DNA of 64,000 nt from DASSFZ01 sp035283185 (lineage in GTDB: Bacteria > Chloroflexota > Anaerolineae > Fen-1058), in NCBI GenBank assembly GCA_035283185.1, contig DATEUJ010000162.1:62001-126000 (forward strand). Direction: 5' to 3'. The notes under the pieces are model-generated. The model did no database searches, was not told the DNA's origin, and saw nothing but the letters and a program-made list of their open reading frames with translations. The position numbers were made by a program, and so were the translations under genes. The first letter of the stretch is position 1. Each line of letters starts with the position of its first letter. Shown piece after piece: positions 52,377-61,851 of the stretch.

Positions 52377-55300
52377 GTGCACATCGCCCGCGCATCGATC
52401 GTCACCGCAGTGGGACTCGCCGCTGTGCTCGGACTGATCGGCCTGCTGCGCCCGGTCGAGGCCGCATCCCCGCCAGCGCCGGGGCTGAGCGCCGGCCCGC
52501 GCGACGTCGTCATCAACGAAGTCGCCTGGGGCGGCACGGCGGCCAGCACCGCCGACGAGTGGATCGAGCTCAAGAACAACACGGCCAGCCCTATCAGCCT
52601 GGTCGGTTGGTCGCTGCGCGCGGACGACGGAACGCCCAATATTGTCCTGGCCGGCACAATCCCCGCGAACGGCTACTTCCTGCTCGAACGCACGGACGAC
52701 AACACGATCAGTGATGTGCCAACCGATCAGATTTACATTGGCGATCTGGGCAACGGCGGCGAGATACTCCGGCTGACCGACGAGCTCAGTAGCGAGATCG
52801 ATAGCGCCAACCTGAACGGCGGCGCCTGGCCGGCCGGATCAGGCTCACCCACGTTCTTCTCGATGGAGCGCATCGACCCGACTGCAGCCGACGCCGACGC
52901 GAACTGGGCCAGCAACAACGGCGTGACACGCAACGGGTTGGATGCCAACTCGAACCCGATCAACGGGACGCCGAAGCAGCCCAACTCCCGCGCGGGCGTG
53001 TTGCCCCCGCTTTCGCCGCCGGGCAGCGTGCTGATCAGTGCCGTCCACTTCGACGCCTATGCCAACGGCGACGAAGGCTTCCGGCTGACCAGTGTCCACA
53101 CGCAGGCGATCACCCTCACGAATTGGTTTGCCGCCGACGGCGAAGGCACACTCAACCTGACCGGCACGCTGGCCGCCGGCCAGTCGATCTGGATCGCCAA
53201 GCGCGCCGTCACCTTCACGCAGCAGTTCGGCTTCAAGCCCGACTACGAGTACGAGGCCGACACCGATTCCCTGGTGCCCAATCTCACCGGCAGCGTGCCG
53301 CTGCTCGGGGACAACGACGAGCTTGCGATCCGAGAGGGAGGAAGCAACTGGATCGACGCGGTTATCTGGGGCACAGGCCAGATCACCGATACAGGATGGC
53401 TCACGGGCTGGACTGGACCCGGCGTTCAGCAGTACAGCAACAGCAGTATCGCCGCCTTCGGGCAAATCCTCTATCGCAAGCTCGACGAAGCGACCGGCGC
53501 AATCGTCGCCGACACCCATACGGCAGTTGATTGGGCAAACGACAGCACGGACCCCATCTCGGGCCGCAAGACGATGTATCCCGGCTGGGACCTCGAATCG
53601 TTCTGGGCGCCTGCCCGGATCACGGCGACCGCACGCCTCACCGTCGCCATCGCGCCCGACAACGCTTACCACGTCATCTCCGATCTGCTCGGATCGGCGC
53701 GGCAGTCGATCAAGATCGAAATGCACACGTTCGAGCATCCCGCGCTCGCCGGCGTGCTGACGCGCACGATCCAGGACTACGGCGTGAGCGTGACCGTTCT
53801 GCTTGAAGGCGGGCCGGTGGGCGGCATTGAGGACCAGGAGTTGTGGATCTGCCAGCAGATCGAAGCGGCGGGCGGCGACTGCTGGTTCATGATCAACGAC
53901 AGCAGCGCGGACATCCGCGACCGGTACGATCACCTGCACGCCAAGCTGATCGTCGTCGACGACCGCGTCGCGGCGATCGGCAGCGAGAACCTCAGCCTCA
54001 ACAGCCTGCCCACCGACGGCTTCTCCGACGGCACGATCGGCCGGCGCGGTGTGTATCTCGTCACCGACGCGCCCGGCGTCGTGACGCGCGCGCTGCAAAT
54101 CTGGGCCGCCGATTTCGACCTAGCCAACCATCGCGACATCTACTCGTGGTCGGCCGGTGATCCGAAGTACGGCGCGCCGCCTCTCGGCTTCACGCCGGTT
54201 TATACCAGCGGCGGGAGCGGCTACGCTATCCGCAATCCGGAGCCGCTGAGCATGACGGCGCCGCTCACCTTCGAGCTGCTGACCGCGCCTGAAAGCGGCC
54301 TGCGCGCGAGCGACGCCCTGCTCGGTCTGATTGCGCAGGCCGGCCCCGGCGATAGCATCGACGCCGAGCAGTTGGAGGAGCGACCACACTGGGGAAACTC
54401 GTCGAGCAACCCGATCGACGATCCCAATCTCCGCCTGCAGGCGCTGATCGGCGCGGCGTCACGCGGCGCGCGGGTCCGCCTGCTTCTCGACGGGCACTTC
54501 GACGATCCGTCGTCGCCTATGAGCAACGCGGCGACACACGCCTACGTCGAGTCGCTGCGCGCGATCAGCCCGGTGCTCGCGAGCCATCTCGAAGTGCGGC
54601 TCGGCAACCCGACGCTCAGCGGCGTCCACAACAAAATGCTTCTGATCGCCCTGGGCGGGCGCAAGATAGTTCACGCCGGCAGCCTGAACGGCAGCGAGGC
54701 ATCCCACAAGGTCAACCGCGAGATCGCACTGCAGGTGGACTCGGAAGCCGCGCACGAGTACCTGCGCGCCATGTTCGAGCACGATTGGGCCTTTCGGCCG
54801 CGCGTGTACCTGCCGCTCATCTTGCGGCACTATATGCCGCCCGCAGACCATCTTCTGGTGAGCAAAGTCTTCTACCTCGGCACGCCCGGCGTCGACGAGT
54901 GGGTGCAAATCTACAATCCGACTGCGATCACCGTGTCGTTGAGCGGCTTCAAGATCGGCGACGAAGAGACGCGGGGCGGCGGCGGATTCGGCTTCGATGG
55001 GATGTGGGAATTCCCGCCGGCGGCGACGATCGGGCCGGGGCAGAAAATCAACGTCGCCGGGACGTTCGCCGGTTTCTACGCTCGATTCGGTTACGATCCG
55101 AGCTTCGCTTTCTTTGACGGCGTGGCGGGTGTCAGCCGCATGACGCCGTATCTCGCCTGGACGAGCGCGGCGACGCTCACGCTGGCCAACGTGGGCGACG
55201 AGGTGCTGCTGCTGGGACCGGGCGATCAATTGATCGACGGCGTGGCATGGGGAACCGGAGGGCTGCCGGGTCACGCGTCGTGCCCCGCAATCGCGCCGCC

Positions 55301-55391
55301 GCCGTACGCCTCCATCGAGCGAACGCCTATCTGGCAAGATACGGATAGCTGCCCGGCCGACTTCGTGACGAACCCGTCGCCGCTGCCGTAG
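52377..55391 (+). CDS. Secreted PLD-like protein with lamin-tail domains
   Basis: The 1004-residue protein has a signal peptide (SIVTAVGLAAVLGLIGLL), an N-terminal lamin-tail domain (DVVINEVAWGGTAASTADEW), a phospholipase D-type domain with two HxK motifs (HLHAKLIVVDDR and VHNKMLLIALG) and a second lamin-tail domain at the C-terminus. Between them lies FRPRVYLPLILRHYMPPADH, a YLPLxLR motif like that ending the 34085 gene. The PLD fold would cleave phosphodiesters of lipid or nucleic acid outside the cell. GTG start with GGGAGA upstream. Confidence 0.85.
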   Translation: MHIARASIVTAVGLAAVLGLIGLLRPVEAASPPAPGLSAGPRDVVINEVAWGGTAASTADEWIELKNNTASPISLVGWSLRADDGTPNIVLAGTIPANGYFLLERTDDNTISDVPTDQIYIGDLGNGGEILRLTDELSSEIDSANLNGGAWPAGSGSPTFFSMERIDPTAADADANWASNNGVTRNGLDANSNPINGTPKQPNSRAGVLPPLSPPGSVLISAVHFDAYANGDEGFRLTSVHTQAITLTNWFAADGEGTLNLTGTLAAGQSIWIAKRAVTFTQQFGFKPDYEYEADTDSLVPNLTGSVPLLGDNDELAIREGGSNWIDAVIWGTGQITDTGWLTGWTGPGVQQYSNSSIAAFGQILYRKLDEATGAIVADTHTAVDWANDSTDPISGRKTMYPGWDLESFWAPARITATARLTVAIAPDNAYHVISDLLGSARQSIKIEMHTFEHPALAGVLTRTIQDYGVSVTVLLEGGPVGGIEDQELWICQQIEAAGGDCWFMINDSSADIRDRYDHLHAKLIVVDDRVAAIGSENLSLNSLPTDGFSDGTIGRRGVYLVTDAPGVVTRALQIWAADFDLANHRDIYSWSAGDPKYGAPPLGFTPVYTSGGSGYAIRNPEPLSMTAPLTFELLTAPESGLRASDALLGLIAQAGPGDSIDAEQLEERPHWGNSSSNPIDDPNLRLQALIGAASRGARVRLLLDGHFDDPSSPMSNAATHAYVESLRAISPVLASHLEVRLGNPTLSGVHNKMLLIALGGRKIVHAGSLNGSEASHKVNREIALQVDSEAAHEYLRAMFEHDWAFRPRVYLPLILRHYMPPADHLLVSKVFYLGTPGVDEWVQIYNPTAITVSLSGFKIGDEETRGGGGFGFDGMWEFPPAATIGPGQKINVAGTFAGFYARFGYDPSFAFFDGVAGVSRMTPYLAWTSAATLTLANVGDEVLLLGPGDQLIDGVAWGTGGLPGHASCPAIAPPPYASIERTPIWQDTDSCPADFVTNPSPLP

Positions 55392-55570
55392 CCGATAGCA
55401 TATCGCTTATCGCTTATCGCCTATCGCCGATGTGTGCACGCAAAGATTGATACTGTTGGCGAATTCCCTTTTGGCCTGCGAATGTGTGCCTGCCGAACAA
55501 GCAAGTGGGCGCAGTTTCCGATTTCGCCAACAGTATCAAAGATTGTCATCAACCGTAGTTATGCTTTCGA
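55392..55570. mobile_element. MITE-1 left end interrupted by MITE-3
   Basis: After repeated TATCGC words, GTGTGCACGCAAA (55432-55444) is the MITE-1 terminus. It is cut within GATTGTCA by an 89-bp insert (55449-55537, GATACTGTTGGCGAA and TTCGCCAACAGTATC ends). Without the insert the sequence reads GTGTGCACGCAAAGATTGTCA, a typical MITE-1 end; the rest of the element is missing, so this is a solo or truncated copy. Confidence 0.75.
55449..55537. mobile_element. MITE-3 (89 bp) with 15-bp perfect terminal repeats
   Basis: The ends GATACTGTTGGCGAA and TTCGCCAACAGTATC are exact inverted repeats, and the flanks AAAGATT (55442-55448 and 55538-55544) are an exact 7-bp duplication. It contains no coding sequence. 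Confidence 0.85.
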
Positions 55571-58348
55571 TTACCGGGGCGTCGCCGTCGGCGTGCGTGA
55601 CGGCGTGCGCGTCGGGGGCAGCGTCGAGGTCGGCCGCCGCGTTGCCGTGGCGATGGTCTGTGCCGGCGTCGCCGCCCGGGTTGCGGTCGAGGTTCGGGAA
55701 AGCGTGGCGGTTGGACTGCCCGTCGCTGGTGGTCGGGTGGCGGTCGGCGTTCTCGTCGACGTGGGCGTGCGCGTCCGCGTCGGCGAGGGCGTCGGAGTGC
55801 GCGTCGGCGAAGGCGTCGCCGTAGCGGTTGGCGAAGGTGTGGACGTCCGGCTCGGTGTAGGCGTGCTCGAGGGCGTAGGCGTAGCCGATGGCGTGGTCGT
55901 GGCCGTTGGGATAGGCGCCACGACCAGCGCCGGATCGAACGGGGCCGGCGACCAGGCCACCGACACCTCAGTTCCCTCAGTTCCTACCAGCACATCACGC
56001 TTTCCAAGCTTCAAATCGTATGCGACGATCTCGCGCCGGGTTCCGGCGCCCGTGACGTAGGTGATGCGCCTGCCGTCCGGCGACCAGGCCGGATTCGTCC
56101 CTGGCTCTTCGACCAGCGGCTCTGGAATCGAGCCGTCGAGTGCGACGGCATAAATGCGCGGCTGGCCCCCGCTCGACCGGGCCGAGGCAAATGCGATGCG
56201 CTTGCCATCCGGCGACCATGCAGGCGCAGCATCCTCGGCGGGGCTATTCGTCAGGTTAATCGCGCTGCTTGACGCAGATCCCTGAAGCGCAGCGGAAGGG
56301 ACGCCCCGCCCAGCGGGGTCGGCGCCGTCTGCGTTCACGCGGAAGGTGTCGCCGCTCAGCGCGAACGCGATTTGCCTGCCATCCGGCGACCACGAGGGCC
56401 GGGTCGCGTCATCCTCGCTCTGCGTCACGCGCTGCAAGCCGCTGCCGCTGCTTGCGCCCCGTCCAGGGGGGTCGGCGCGGATGACGTAAATGTCGAACGT
56501 GCCATCCCGGTTCGACTGGAAGGCGATGAACTGGCCGTCGGGCGACACGGCGGGCGCGTCTTCGTCCGAAGGATCGTCCGTCAACTGTTGCACGTCGTCG
56601 CCGCTGCTTGCGCCCCGCTCAGCGGGGTCGACGCTCATCGAGAAGAGGTCGAAGTCGCCGTTTCGGTTCGAGGCGAAGACGATGCGCCGGCGGTCGGGCG
56701 ACAGCGCGGGCGCGCGGTCGATCGCCGGATCGGTCGTCAACTGCCGAGGCGCGTGCTCGCCGTCGCGCATCACGTAGATGTCGACGTTGCCGTCTTGCTC
56801 GCCGGCGAAGACGATTCGGTCGCGCGGAAGGCAGGGCCGGGTCGCCGGCGCGAAGGCCAGCGAAGGCGGCTTGACCTCGATCGCCACGCCGTCCTTTGGG
56901 GGCCGCCACGCCGGCCAGGTCTCCTGGCGCGGGGCGGCGTGGAAGAGCCTCCGCCCGGATCCGTCCGCATTGACCAAGACGACGTCGAACTGCGATCCGG
57001 CGCGTGCGGCAAAGACGAGTGCCCCGCCGTCGGGCGACCACGAGGCGTTAATCGTCTCCGCCGCGTCGACGTCGATCCGCGCCGGGCGACGGCCGTCGAG
57101 CGAGACGAGGTAAGCGTGGCGGCCCGCCTGAACCAGCAGTGTGCTGCCGTCCGGCGACCAGACGATCGCGGATACCGGCGCGTCGGTCCACGTGACGCGC
57201 GCGACTTCAGCGCCGTCCGCCTTAGCGATCGACACCGCCGTATCGCCCAGGCAGTCAGACGCGTAAGCAAGATAACGCCCATCCGGCGACCAGGCGGGAT
57301 GAGTCTGGCTCGTCCCATCGTCCAGGAGGCGGGCGACTGCCGAGCCGCTGCTTGACGCAGATCCTCGTAGCGGAGCGGAGGGGACGCCCCGCCCAGCGGG
57401 GTCGGCGGCGGCGACGAATATCGCCGGCTCGCCCTCGCGCTCAGACACGAACGCGAGCCGCTCCCCATCCGGCGACCAGTCGGGCTGATAATCCCGCGCG
57501 GGCGAGAGGCTGAGGTTGACGCGGCTGGATGCCTCGCCGGCGGCAGCCTGCGCGTAGACGTCGAGATTGCCGTCGATTTCGGCCACGTACGCCAGTCTCT
57601 GGCCGTCGGGCGACCAGATTACAGGCTGATCGATTGCGATCGCGCGCGCCAGGAAGATCGGCTCCTGGCGGTCGGGATCGACGGTGAACAGGTCGGCCCG
57701 ATCGCCGTCGACGGTCACCTTGACTGCGATCAGCTCGCCGTCGGGAGACCATACCGGATCGATTTCGGCTCGATCGTCGGACGTCAGGCGGCGCGGTTCG
57801 CCGCTGCCGTCGATGCGCGCGACGTACAATTCGGGCGAGCCGCGTTCGGAATCGGACACGTAGGCGATCAATTCGCCGAGTGGAGCCGGCGTCGGGACCG
57901 GCGCGCGGGTCGGAGCGGCCGGGCGGCTGCGTATCACGGCGGCGACGAAGAGAATCACCAGCCCGACCAGCACGACGGTCGCAAACGCGAGCGTCACGCC
58001 CAGATGGCCGAGCGCGAAGCCGATCGCGCGCTGCCACAGCGACAGGCCGGAGCGGCGCGGCCGGGGCGCTGGGCGTGGAGCGTGGGGCGTAGGGCGTCGT
58101 GGCACGGCAGCTGGCATGCCCTCAATAGCCTGTAGCCCCCGACGCGCGGTGGCGTTGTTCGGATTGATGTCGAGGATGCGTCGAAAGTAGCTCGCACGCT
58201 CGGCGTCACTTTCGGCGAGCTGGCTGAGCCACAGCAGCGCGTCTTCGTTGCGCGGGTTGGCGTCCAGCGCCTGCATGAACAGCGTGCGCGCTCGCTCGGT
58301 TTCGCCGTTGCGGAAGGCGTCAATGCCTTGAGAAGTCAGCGTGTCCAT
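55571..58348 (-). CDS. TPR-anchored PD40 beta-propeller protein 2 with Thr/Pro tail
   Basis: The 925-residue protein starts at ATG 58348. It has an N-terminal TPR-like part (GETERARTLFMQALDANPRN), one membrane helix (VTLAFATVVLVGLVILFVAA), then about a dozen WSPDGxxxAxxS (PD40/TolB-like) blades forming one or two beta-propellers, and a C-terminal Thr/Pro/Ser-rich tail of about 110 residues. PD40 propellers bind proteins or polymers outside the membrane. Four copies of a palindromic repeat are inserted in frame (56264, 56447, 56603 and 57347). It overlaps the upstream gene by 13 nt. Confidence 0.8.
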   Translation of the reverse strand: MDTLTSQGIDAFRNGETERARTLFMQALDANPRNEDALLWLSQLAESDAERASYFRRILDINPNNATARRGLQAIEGMPAAVPRRPTPHAPRPAPRPRRSGLSLWQRAIGFALGHLGVTLAFATVVLVGLVILFVAAVIRSRPAAPTRAPVPTPAPLGELIAYVSDSERGSPELYVARIDGSGEPRRLTSDDRAEIDPVWSPDGELIAVKVTVDGDRADLFTVDPDRQEPIFLARAIAIDQPVIWSPDGQRLAYVAEIDGNLDVYAQAAAGEASSRVNLSLSPARDYQPDWSPDGERLAFVSEREGEPAIFVAAADPAGRGVPSAPLRGSASSSGSAVARLLDDGTSQTHPAWSPDGRYLAYASDCLGDTAVSIAKADGAEVARVTWTDAPVSAIVWSPDGSTLLVQAGRHAYLVSLDGRRPARIDVDAAETINASWSPDGGALVFAARAGSQFDVVLVNADGSGRRLFHAAPRQETWPAWRPPKDGVAIEVKPPSLAFAPATRPCLPRDRIVFAGEQDGNVDIYVMRDGEHAPRQLTTDPAIDRAPALSPDRRRIVFASNRNGDFDLFSMSVDPAERGASSGDDVQQLTDDPSDEDAPAVSPDGQFIAFQSNRDGTFDIYVIRADPPGRGASSGSGLQRVTQSEDDATRPSWSPDGRQIAFALSGDTFRVNADGADPAGRGVPSAALQGSASSSAINLTNSPAEDAAPAWSPDGKRIAFASARSSGGQPRIYAVALDGSIPEPLVEEPGTNPAWSPDGRRITYVTGAGTRREIVAYDLKLGKRDVLVGTEGTEVSVAWSPAPFDPALVVAPIPTATTTPSATPTPSSTPTPSRTSTPSPTATATPSPTRTPTPSPTRTRTPTSTRTPTATRPPATGSPTATLSRTSTATRAATPAQTIATATRRPTSTLPPTRTPSRTPTATPR
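56264..56323 (-). repeat. In-frame palindromic insert, 60-bp form
   Basis: The insert encodes DPAGRGVPSAALQGSASSS within the propeller. It shares its two ends (GCTGCTTG and CAGCGGGGTCGGC on the plus strand) with the copies at 57347 and 24749. Confidence 0.8.
56447..56476 (-). repeat. In-frame palindromic insert, 30-bp form
   Basis: The short form encodes DPPGRGASSG; compared with the 60-bp form it lacks the middle 30 bp and keeps the reading frame. Confidence 0.75.
56603..56632 (-). repeat. In-frame palindromic insert, 30-bp form
   Basis: The short form encodes DPAERGASSG, with the palindrome CCCCGCTCAGCGGGG at its core. Confidence 0.75.
57347..57406 (-). repeat. In-frame palindromic insert, 60-bp form
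   Basis: The long form encodes DPAGRGVPSAPLRGSASSS in the propeller. It is nearly identical to the intergenic copy at 24749-24810, although the two lie 32 kb apart. Confidence 0.8.
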
Positions 58349-60753
58349 ATCGGATCGACTTCGTCCGCCTTCGAGTCCGCCGTGAGATTCCAGATCGATG
58401 CTTCGTCGACCGCGATCAGGTAGACGTCGAAGTCGCCATCCTGATCGGATGCCACGAGCAGGAAGCGCCCGTCCGGCGACCACGCCGGCTGGGAAGCGCC
58501 TGAGAGGGCGGCGAGCAGCCTGACGTTCGCGCCTTTGGCGTCTGTCAGGTACACGCCCTCGCCGTTGCGATTCGAGATGAAGGCGATTCGAGCGCCGTCG
58601 GGCGACCATGCCGGGCAGCGATCGACGCCCGCGTGCTGGGTCAGCCGCTTCAGATCCGTTCCATCGACGTTCATCAGGTACACGTTCAGGTCCCCATCGT
58701 GATCGGACGTGAAGGCGATCTGCTCATCCTCGGGTCGCCACGATAAGCATCCGTCGTAGCCGGGTCGGCTGATCAGGCCGGCAGCGCCCGATCCATCCGG
58801 TTGGACTAAGACAACGTCGGGGCCGCGCTCGGCGTCGACCTCGTAGGCGATCAGCGTCCCATCCGGCGACCATCTGGCCGTGTGGGCCGGCTCCGCCCCC
58901 TGCGTTAGCGTGATCACGCCGGTCTCCGGGCTGCTCAGGTCGACGACGAAGATGCGCTGCGTATCCGTGAAGGCGACTTCGAACACGAGTTGTGACCCTG
59001 CAGGCGAGAGCGCCGGATGTCTCTTGTCATTTGGCAGGTCGCTCAACACGGTCCAGTTCTCCCCACCGAAGTCCATGCTGAACAGGTCGAACTGGCCCTC
59101 ACGATTCGAGGCAAACGCGAACGCGCCTTCGGGCAGCTCGAACGGCGGGGCTATCGCCGTTGGCGCTGCTTGCGCCCGTGCTTGCCCCCCGCCCAGCGGG
59201 GTCGAAGTGGCTCCCGCTGTCAACGCCGCCGGATCGACGTCGATCGGTTGCCAGGCGGCGCTGCTCACGCCGGTCACGCCATCTGCGACCCGGCTTGAGC
59301 CTGATCCGTCCGGTTGGACGACAAACAAAGCCGTGCCGTCCGTGATGACGGACGTGAACAGGATCGCCTCGTGTGGGTTCCACGACGGTGCGCGATCGTC
59401 CACGTCATTCCTGGTGACGCCGCTCGACCGCGTTCCATCGGGGTCCATGACGAACACGTCGGCGTCTCCGGCGCGCGTCGAGATGAATGCGATCCGGCTG
59501 CCGTCGGGCGACACCGATGGGTCCGTATCGTCGGCGGGATCGCTCGTGAGCCGCGCCACGCCAAAGCCGCCGGCGTCCATACGGTAAATGTCTATCTGGC
59601 CCTCGCGATTCGACTGGAACACAATCGTCCGGCCATCCGGCGACCAGGCCGGCGCGCGATCGTCGCCTTCGAAGCGCGTCAGGTTGAGCGCGCCCGTGCC
59701 GTCCGAATTCATCACGTAGATGTCGAAGTCGCCTTCGCGATCCGAAGCGAAGGCGATGCGCGTCCCATCTGGCGACCAGGCCGGATCGACGCTGTGCACG
59801 TCACCTGGAGTCAACGGCGTGAAGCCCTGGCCGTTCGCTTCGACGACGGCAATGACGAGCGCATCCCCCAGCTCAGCCGTGAACGCGATGCGTGTCCCGT
59901 CCGGCGACCAGGCCGGATCGATATCCGCACCATCGCGCCGCAGCAGCGAGGTCACGTTGGAGCTATCCGACTGGATCAAGGCAAGATCGGCGTCTCCGCC
60001 CTGGTCGAGACTGGCGACGAGGCGACCTGTCGTGGTCACGACAGGAGCGGCGACCGGCTCACTGGAACGCGACGAGAAGAAGGCGTAGGCAGCAGCGCCG
60101 CCTGCAACCACGATGAGGACAAGGATGAGAATCGGCGTAGTCGGCCGGCGTCTGGCAGGTCTGCGCTCGACACGGCGAGTCTCGGGCACGCGGCGGCTTT
60201 CCTCTTCGACGCGCGCAGGCACCGCACTTGCTTCCGCCATGCCCTGGGGTGCCTGCTCGATGGCCGGGGCAGGCTCGACGGCGGGTGCGGTCGGCATCAG
60301 GAGATGCCTCGCGCCAGCGGCAGGCTCGACAATCGTCGGTTCGACCTGCGGCGCGGGGATGTCCGGTGGCGCGGGTTCAGGCCCGGCGTATGGCCCGGCT
60401 GCGACGCTGCTCGAAGGCGGGGTAATAGCAGGCTGCGGCGGTGGTTCGGCCGGAGTTGGCTGCGCGGGCGGCGCAGGACGCGCCAGGGCGGGAGCGGGCG
60501 GCGGCACGCCGCGCATCCGCGCTTCGAGGAGCGCGACGCCTTTGCGCGCGGCGGCGTTGTCGGGGTTGATGGCCAAGATGCGGCGCAGGCAGTCGAGTCG
60601 CTGCGCGTCGCTCTCGACGATCTGGCTCATCCACAGCCAGGCCGTTTCGCTGCGCGGGTCGGCGCGCAGCATCTGCGCCAGCAGCCGCTGGCCGGTCGCC
60701 TTGTCGCCCCGGCGGATGGCGTCGATGGCCTGCTGCAGCAGCGCCTCGGTCAT
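58336..60753 (-). CDS. TPR-anchored PD40 beta-propeller protein 1
   Basis: The 805-residue protein has a TPR-like N-terminus (ALLQQAIDAIRRGDKATGQR, LAQMLRADPRSETAWLWMSQ), a Pro-rich linker, a membrane helix (TPILILVLIVVAGGAAAYAF) and about eleven WSPDGxxxAF repeats (PD40/TolB-like) that form a propeller outside the membrane. Its layout matches that of the downstream protein, so the two are paralogues from a tandem duplication. Promoter TTGATT-17 nt-TACAAT (60760-60788) lies only 6 nt from the ATG, so the mRNA is probably leaderless. A repeat copy lies in frame at 59165-59205. Confidence 0.8.
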   Translation of the reverse strand: MTEALLQQAIDAIRRGDKATGQRLLAQMLRADPRSETAWLWMSQIVESDAQRLDCLRRILAINPDNAAARKGVALLEARMRGVPPPAPALARPAPPAQPTPAEPPPQPAITPPSSSVAAGPYAGPEPAPPDIPAPQVEPTIVEPAAGARHLLMPTAPAVEPAPAIEQAPQGMAEASAVPARVEEESRRVPETRRVERRPARRRPTTPILILVLIVVAGGAAAYAFFSSRSSEPVAAPVVTTTGRLVASLDQGGDADLALIQSDSSNVTSLLRRDGADIDPAWSPDGTRIAFTAELGDALVIAVVEANGQGFTPLTPGDVHSVDPAWSPDGTRIAFASDREGDFDIYVMNSDGTGALNLTRFEGDDRAPAWSPDGRTIVFQSNREGQIDIYRMDAGGFGVARLTSDPADDTDPSVSPDGSRIAFISTRAGDADVFVMDPDGTRSSGVTRNDVDDRAPSWNPHEAILFTSVITDGTALFVVQPDGSGSSRVADGVTGVSSAAWQPIDVDPAALTAGATSTPLGGGQARAQAAPTAIAPPFELPEGAFAFASNREGQFDLFSMDFGGENWTVLSDLPNDKRHPALSPAGSQLVFEVAFTDTQRIFVVDLSSPETGVITLTQGAEPAHTARWSPDGTLIAYEVDAERGPDVVLVQPDGSGAAGLISRPGYDGCLSWRPEDEQIAFTSDHDGDLNVYLMNVDGTDLKRLTQHAGVDRCPAWSPDGARIAFISNRNGEGVYLTDAKGANVRLLAALSGASQPAWSPDGRFLLVASDQDGDFDVYLIAVDEASIWNLTADSKADEVDPIWTR
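59165..59205 (-). repeat. In-frame palindromic insert, variant form
   Basis: It shares the GCTGCTTGCG start and CAGCGGGGTCGA end with the 30-bp forms but is about 40 bp long and lies in the paralogous propeller gene. Here the reading frame is also preserved. Confidence 0.65.
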
Positions 60754-60759
60754 GGGTAT

Positions 60760-60788
60760 ATTGTAGCCGGGTAGGAGTGGCGAATCAA
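60760..60788 (-). promoter_or_regulatory. Promoter of the propeller genes
   Basis: On the minus strand TTGATT (60783-60788) and TACAAT (60760-60765) are separated by 17 nt; the ATG is 6 nt beyond the -10 box. Confidence 0.7.
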
Positions 60789-60940
60789 GCGGCGCTGTGG
60801 GCTAATGCGACTTATGTGCAATCACCAGAGTCTCAGGCGGTTTGCTTGCGGCGGATGGCCTCGATATGCTATAGTTATCCACAAGCGAGGTGAGAAGCTG
60901 GCATTGGAAACTTTCAAGATCTCAAAGTGGGGGACGAGAG

Positions 60941-61360
60941 ATGAAGCCCCACGCTTCTGATTGGCTAGATCTATCGGCCTACGATCTGGACGTGGCGAAA
61001 GACATGTTGAAGAGTCAACGCTACGTGTACACGGTCTTCATGTGCCATCTTTCCACCGAGAAACTGCTCAAGGCAGCAATCGTGGAATTTACCGAATATG
61101 ACCCTCCGCCAAAGATCCATATCTTGAAGCGGCTGGCAGAAATCGCCGGTTTGACGCCGACCGATGAGCAACTCAGGTTCCTAGTCGAATTGACGGACCA
61201 GCAGCAACGCAGCCGATATCCCGAGGATATTGCCGCTTTGGGTCGGATTTACACTCGGGCTTATGCCAACCGTATCCTGAAGCAAACAAAGGACTTCCGC
61301 CGATGGTTAGAACCGAAAATCAAATCCGGGCCGCCGTCAGGGAATTTGTCCAAGCATTGA
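60941..61360 (+). CDS. HEPN-domain protein of a HEPN/MNT toxin-antitoxin pair
   Basis: The 139-residue protein is an all-helical HEPN domain: SDWLDLSAYDLDVAKDMLKS, VYTVFMCHLSTEKLLKAAIV, and a C-terminal helix. In this group HEPN is the toxin (RNase or dimerising partner) and the MNT nucleotidyltransferase inactivates it, often by AMP addition. The Rx4-6H motif is not clear, so RNase activity is uncertain. The MNT gene starts 58 nt before its end, overlapping. A promoter-like TGCTATAGT lies near 60865-60880. Confidence 0.85.
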   Translation: MKPHASDWLDLSAYDLDVAKDMLKSQRYVYTVFMCHLSTEKLLKAAIVEFTEYDPPPKIHILKRLAEIAGLTPTDEQLRFLVELTDQQQRSRYPEDIAALGRIYTRAYANRILKQTKDFRRWLEPKIKSGPPSGNLSKH

Positions 61361-61704
61361 AATCTGCGATCAAGGTCGAGCGCGTTATTCTGTACGGCTC
61401 GTATGCCGCCGGGGCCGCACGCGACGAAAGCGATATTGATATTGCTGTTCTGTCCGCCGATTTTGCCCAAATGTCGAAGTTGGCGGTCATTCAGTTACTA
61501 GCTCATCGGCGCATCCATTGCGACTCAATGCTCATGCCCATCGGCTACACTCCGGCAGAGTTCGACGATCCGAACAACGCCTTTGCCCGCGAAATCTCGC
61601 GCACGGGCAAAGTGATCTACCGCGCACCGCGCCGACGTGCTAGGCGAAGCAACGCTCGCGCCTATAAGACTTCCTCGCCGCGGGCGATTAACTCGCGCCC
61701 CTGA
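61303..61704 (+). CDS. MNT-type nucleotidyltransferase
   Basis: The 133-residue protein has the minimal nucleotidyltransferase signature ILYGSYAAGAARDESDIDIA, in which GS and DxD hold the nucleotide and metals, as in MNT antitoxins. It is encoded after HEPN with a 58-nt overlap. In known pairs it modifies HEPN with AMP. The C-terminal 30 residues (RAPRRRARRSNARAYK) are Arg-rich and encoded in a stretch that reads on into the next spacer, so the natural end may be earlier. Confidence 0.85.
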   Translation: MVRTENQIRAAVREFVQALKSAIKVERVILYGSYAAGAARDESDIDIAVLSADFAQMSKLAVIQLLAHRRIHCDSMLMPIGYTPAEFDDPNNAFAREISRTGKVIYRAPRRRARRSNARAYKTSSPRAINSRP

Positions 61705-61722
61705 CGTTCAGCAACAGTGCTT

Positions 61723-61851
61723 TCACGTCTCTCGCCTTGGTCGGTACTGCAGTGCCTCTGCCAGATGTACCGCCTGAATCTTCTCCGCCCCTTCTAAATC
61801 CGCAATCGTCCGCGCCAGCTTCAGCACCCGATGAAATGGCCAGGCGTTCAT
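61723..61851 (-). pseudogene. ComM C-terminal fragment, 42 codons
   Basis: From an ATG at 61851 the frame reads FHRVLKLARTIADLEGAEKI, then AVHLAEALQYRPR, nearly identical to the end of the ComM fragment at 62327-62881 (FHRVLKLARTTGDLEGLEKI). It cannot function alone. It abuts the chimeric gene at 61848. Confidence 0.8.
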
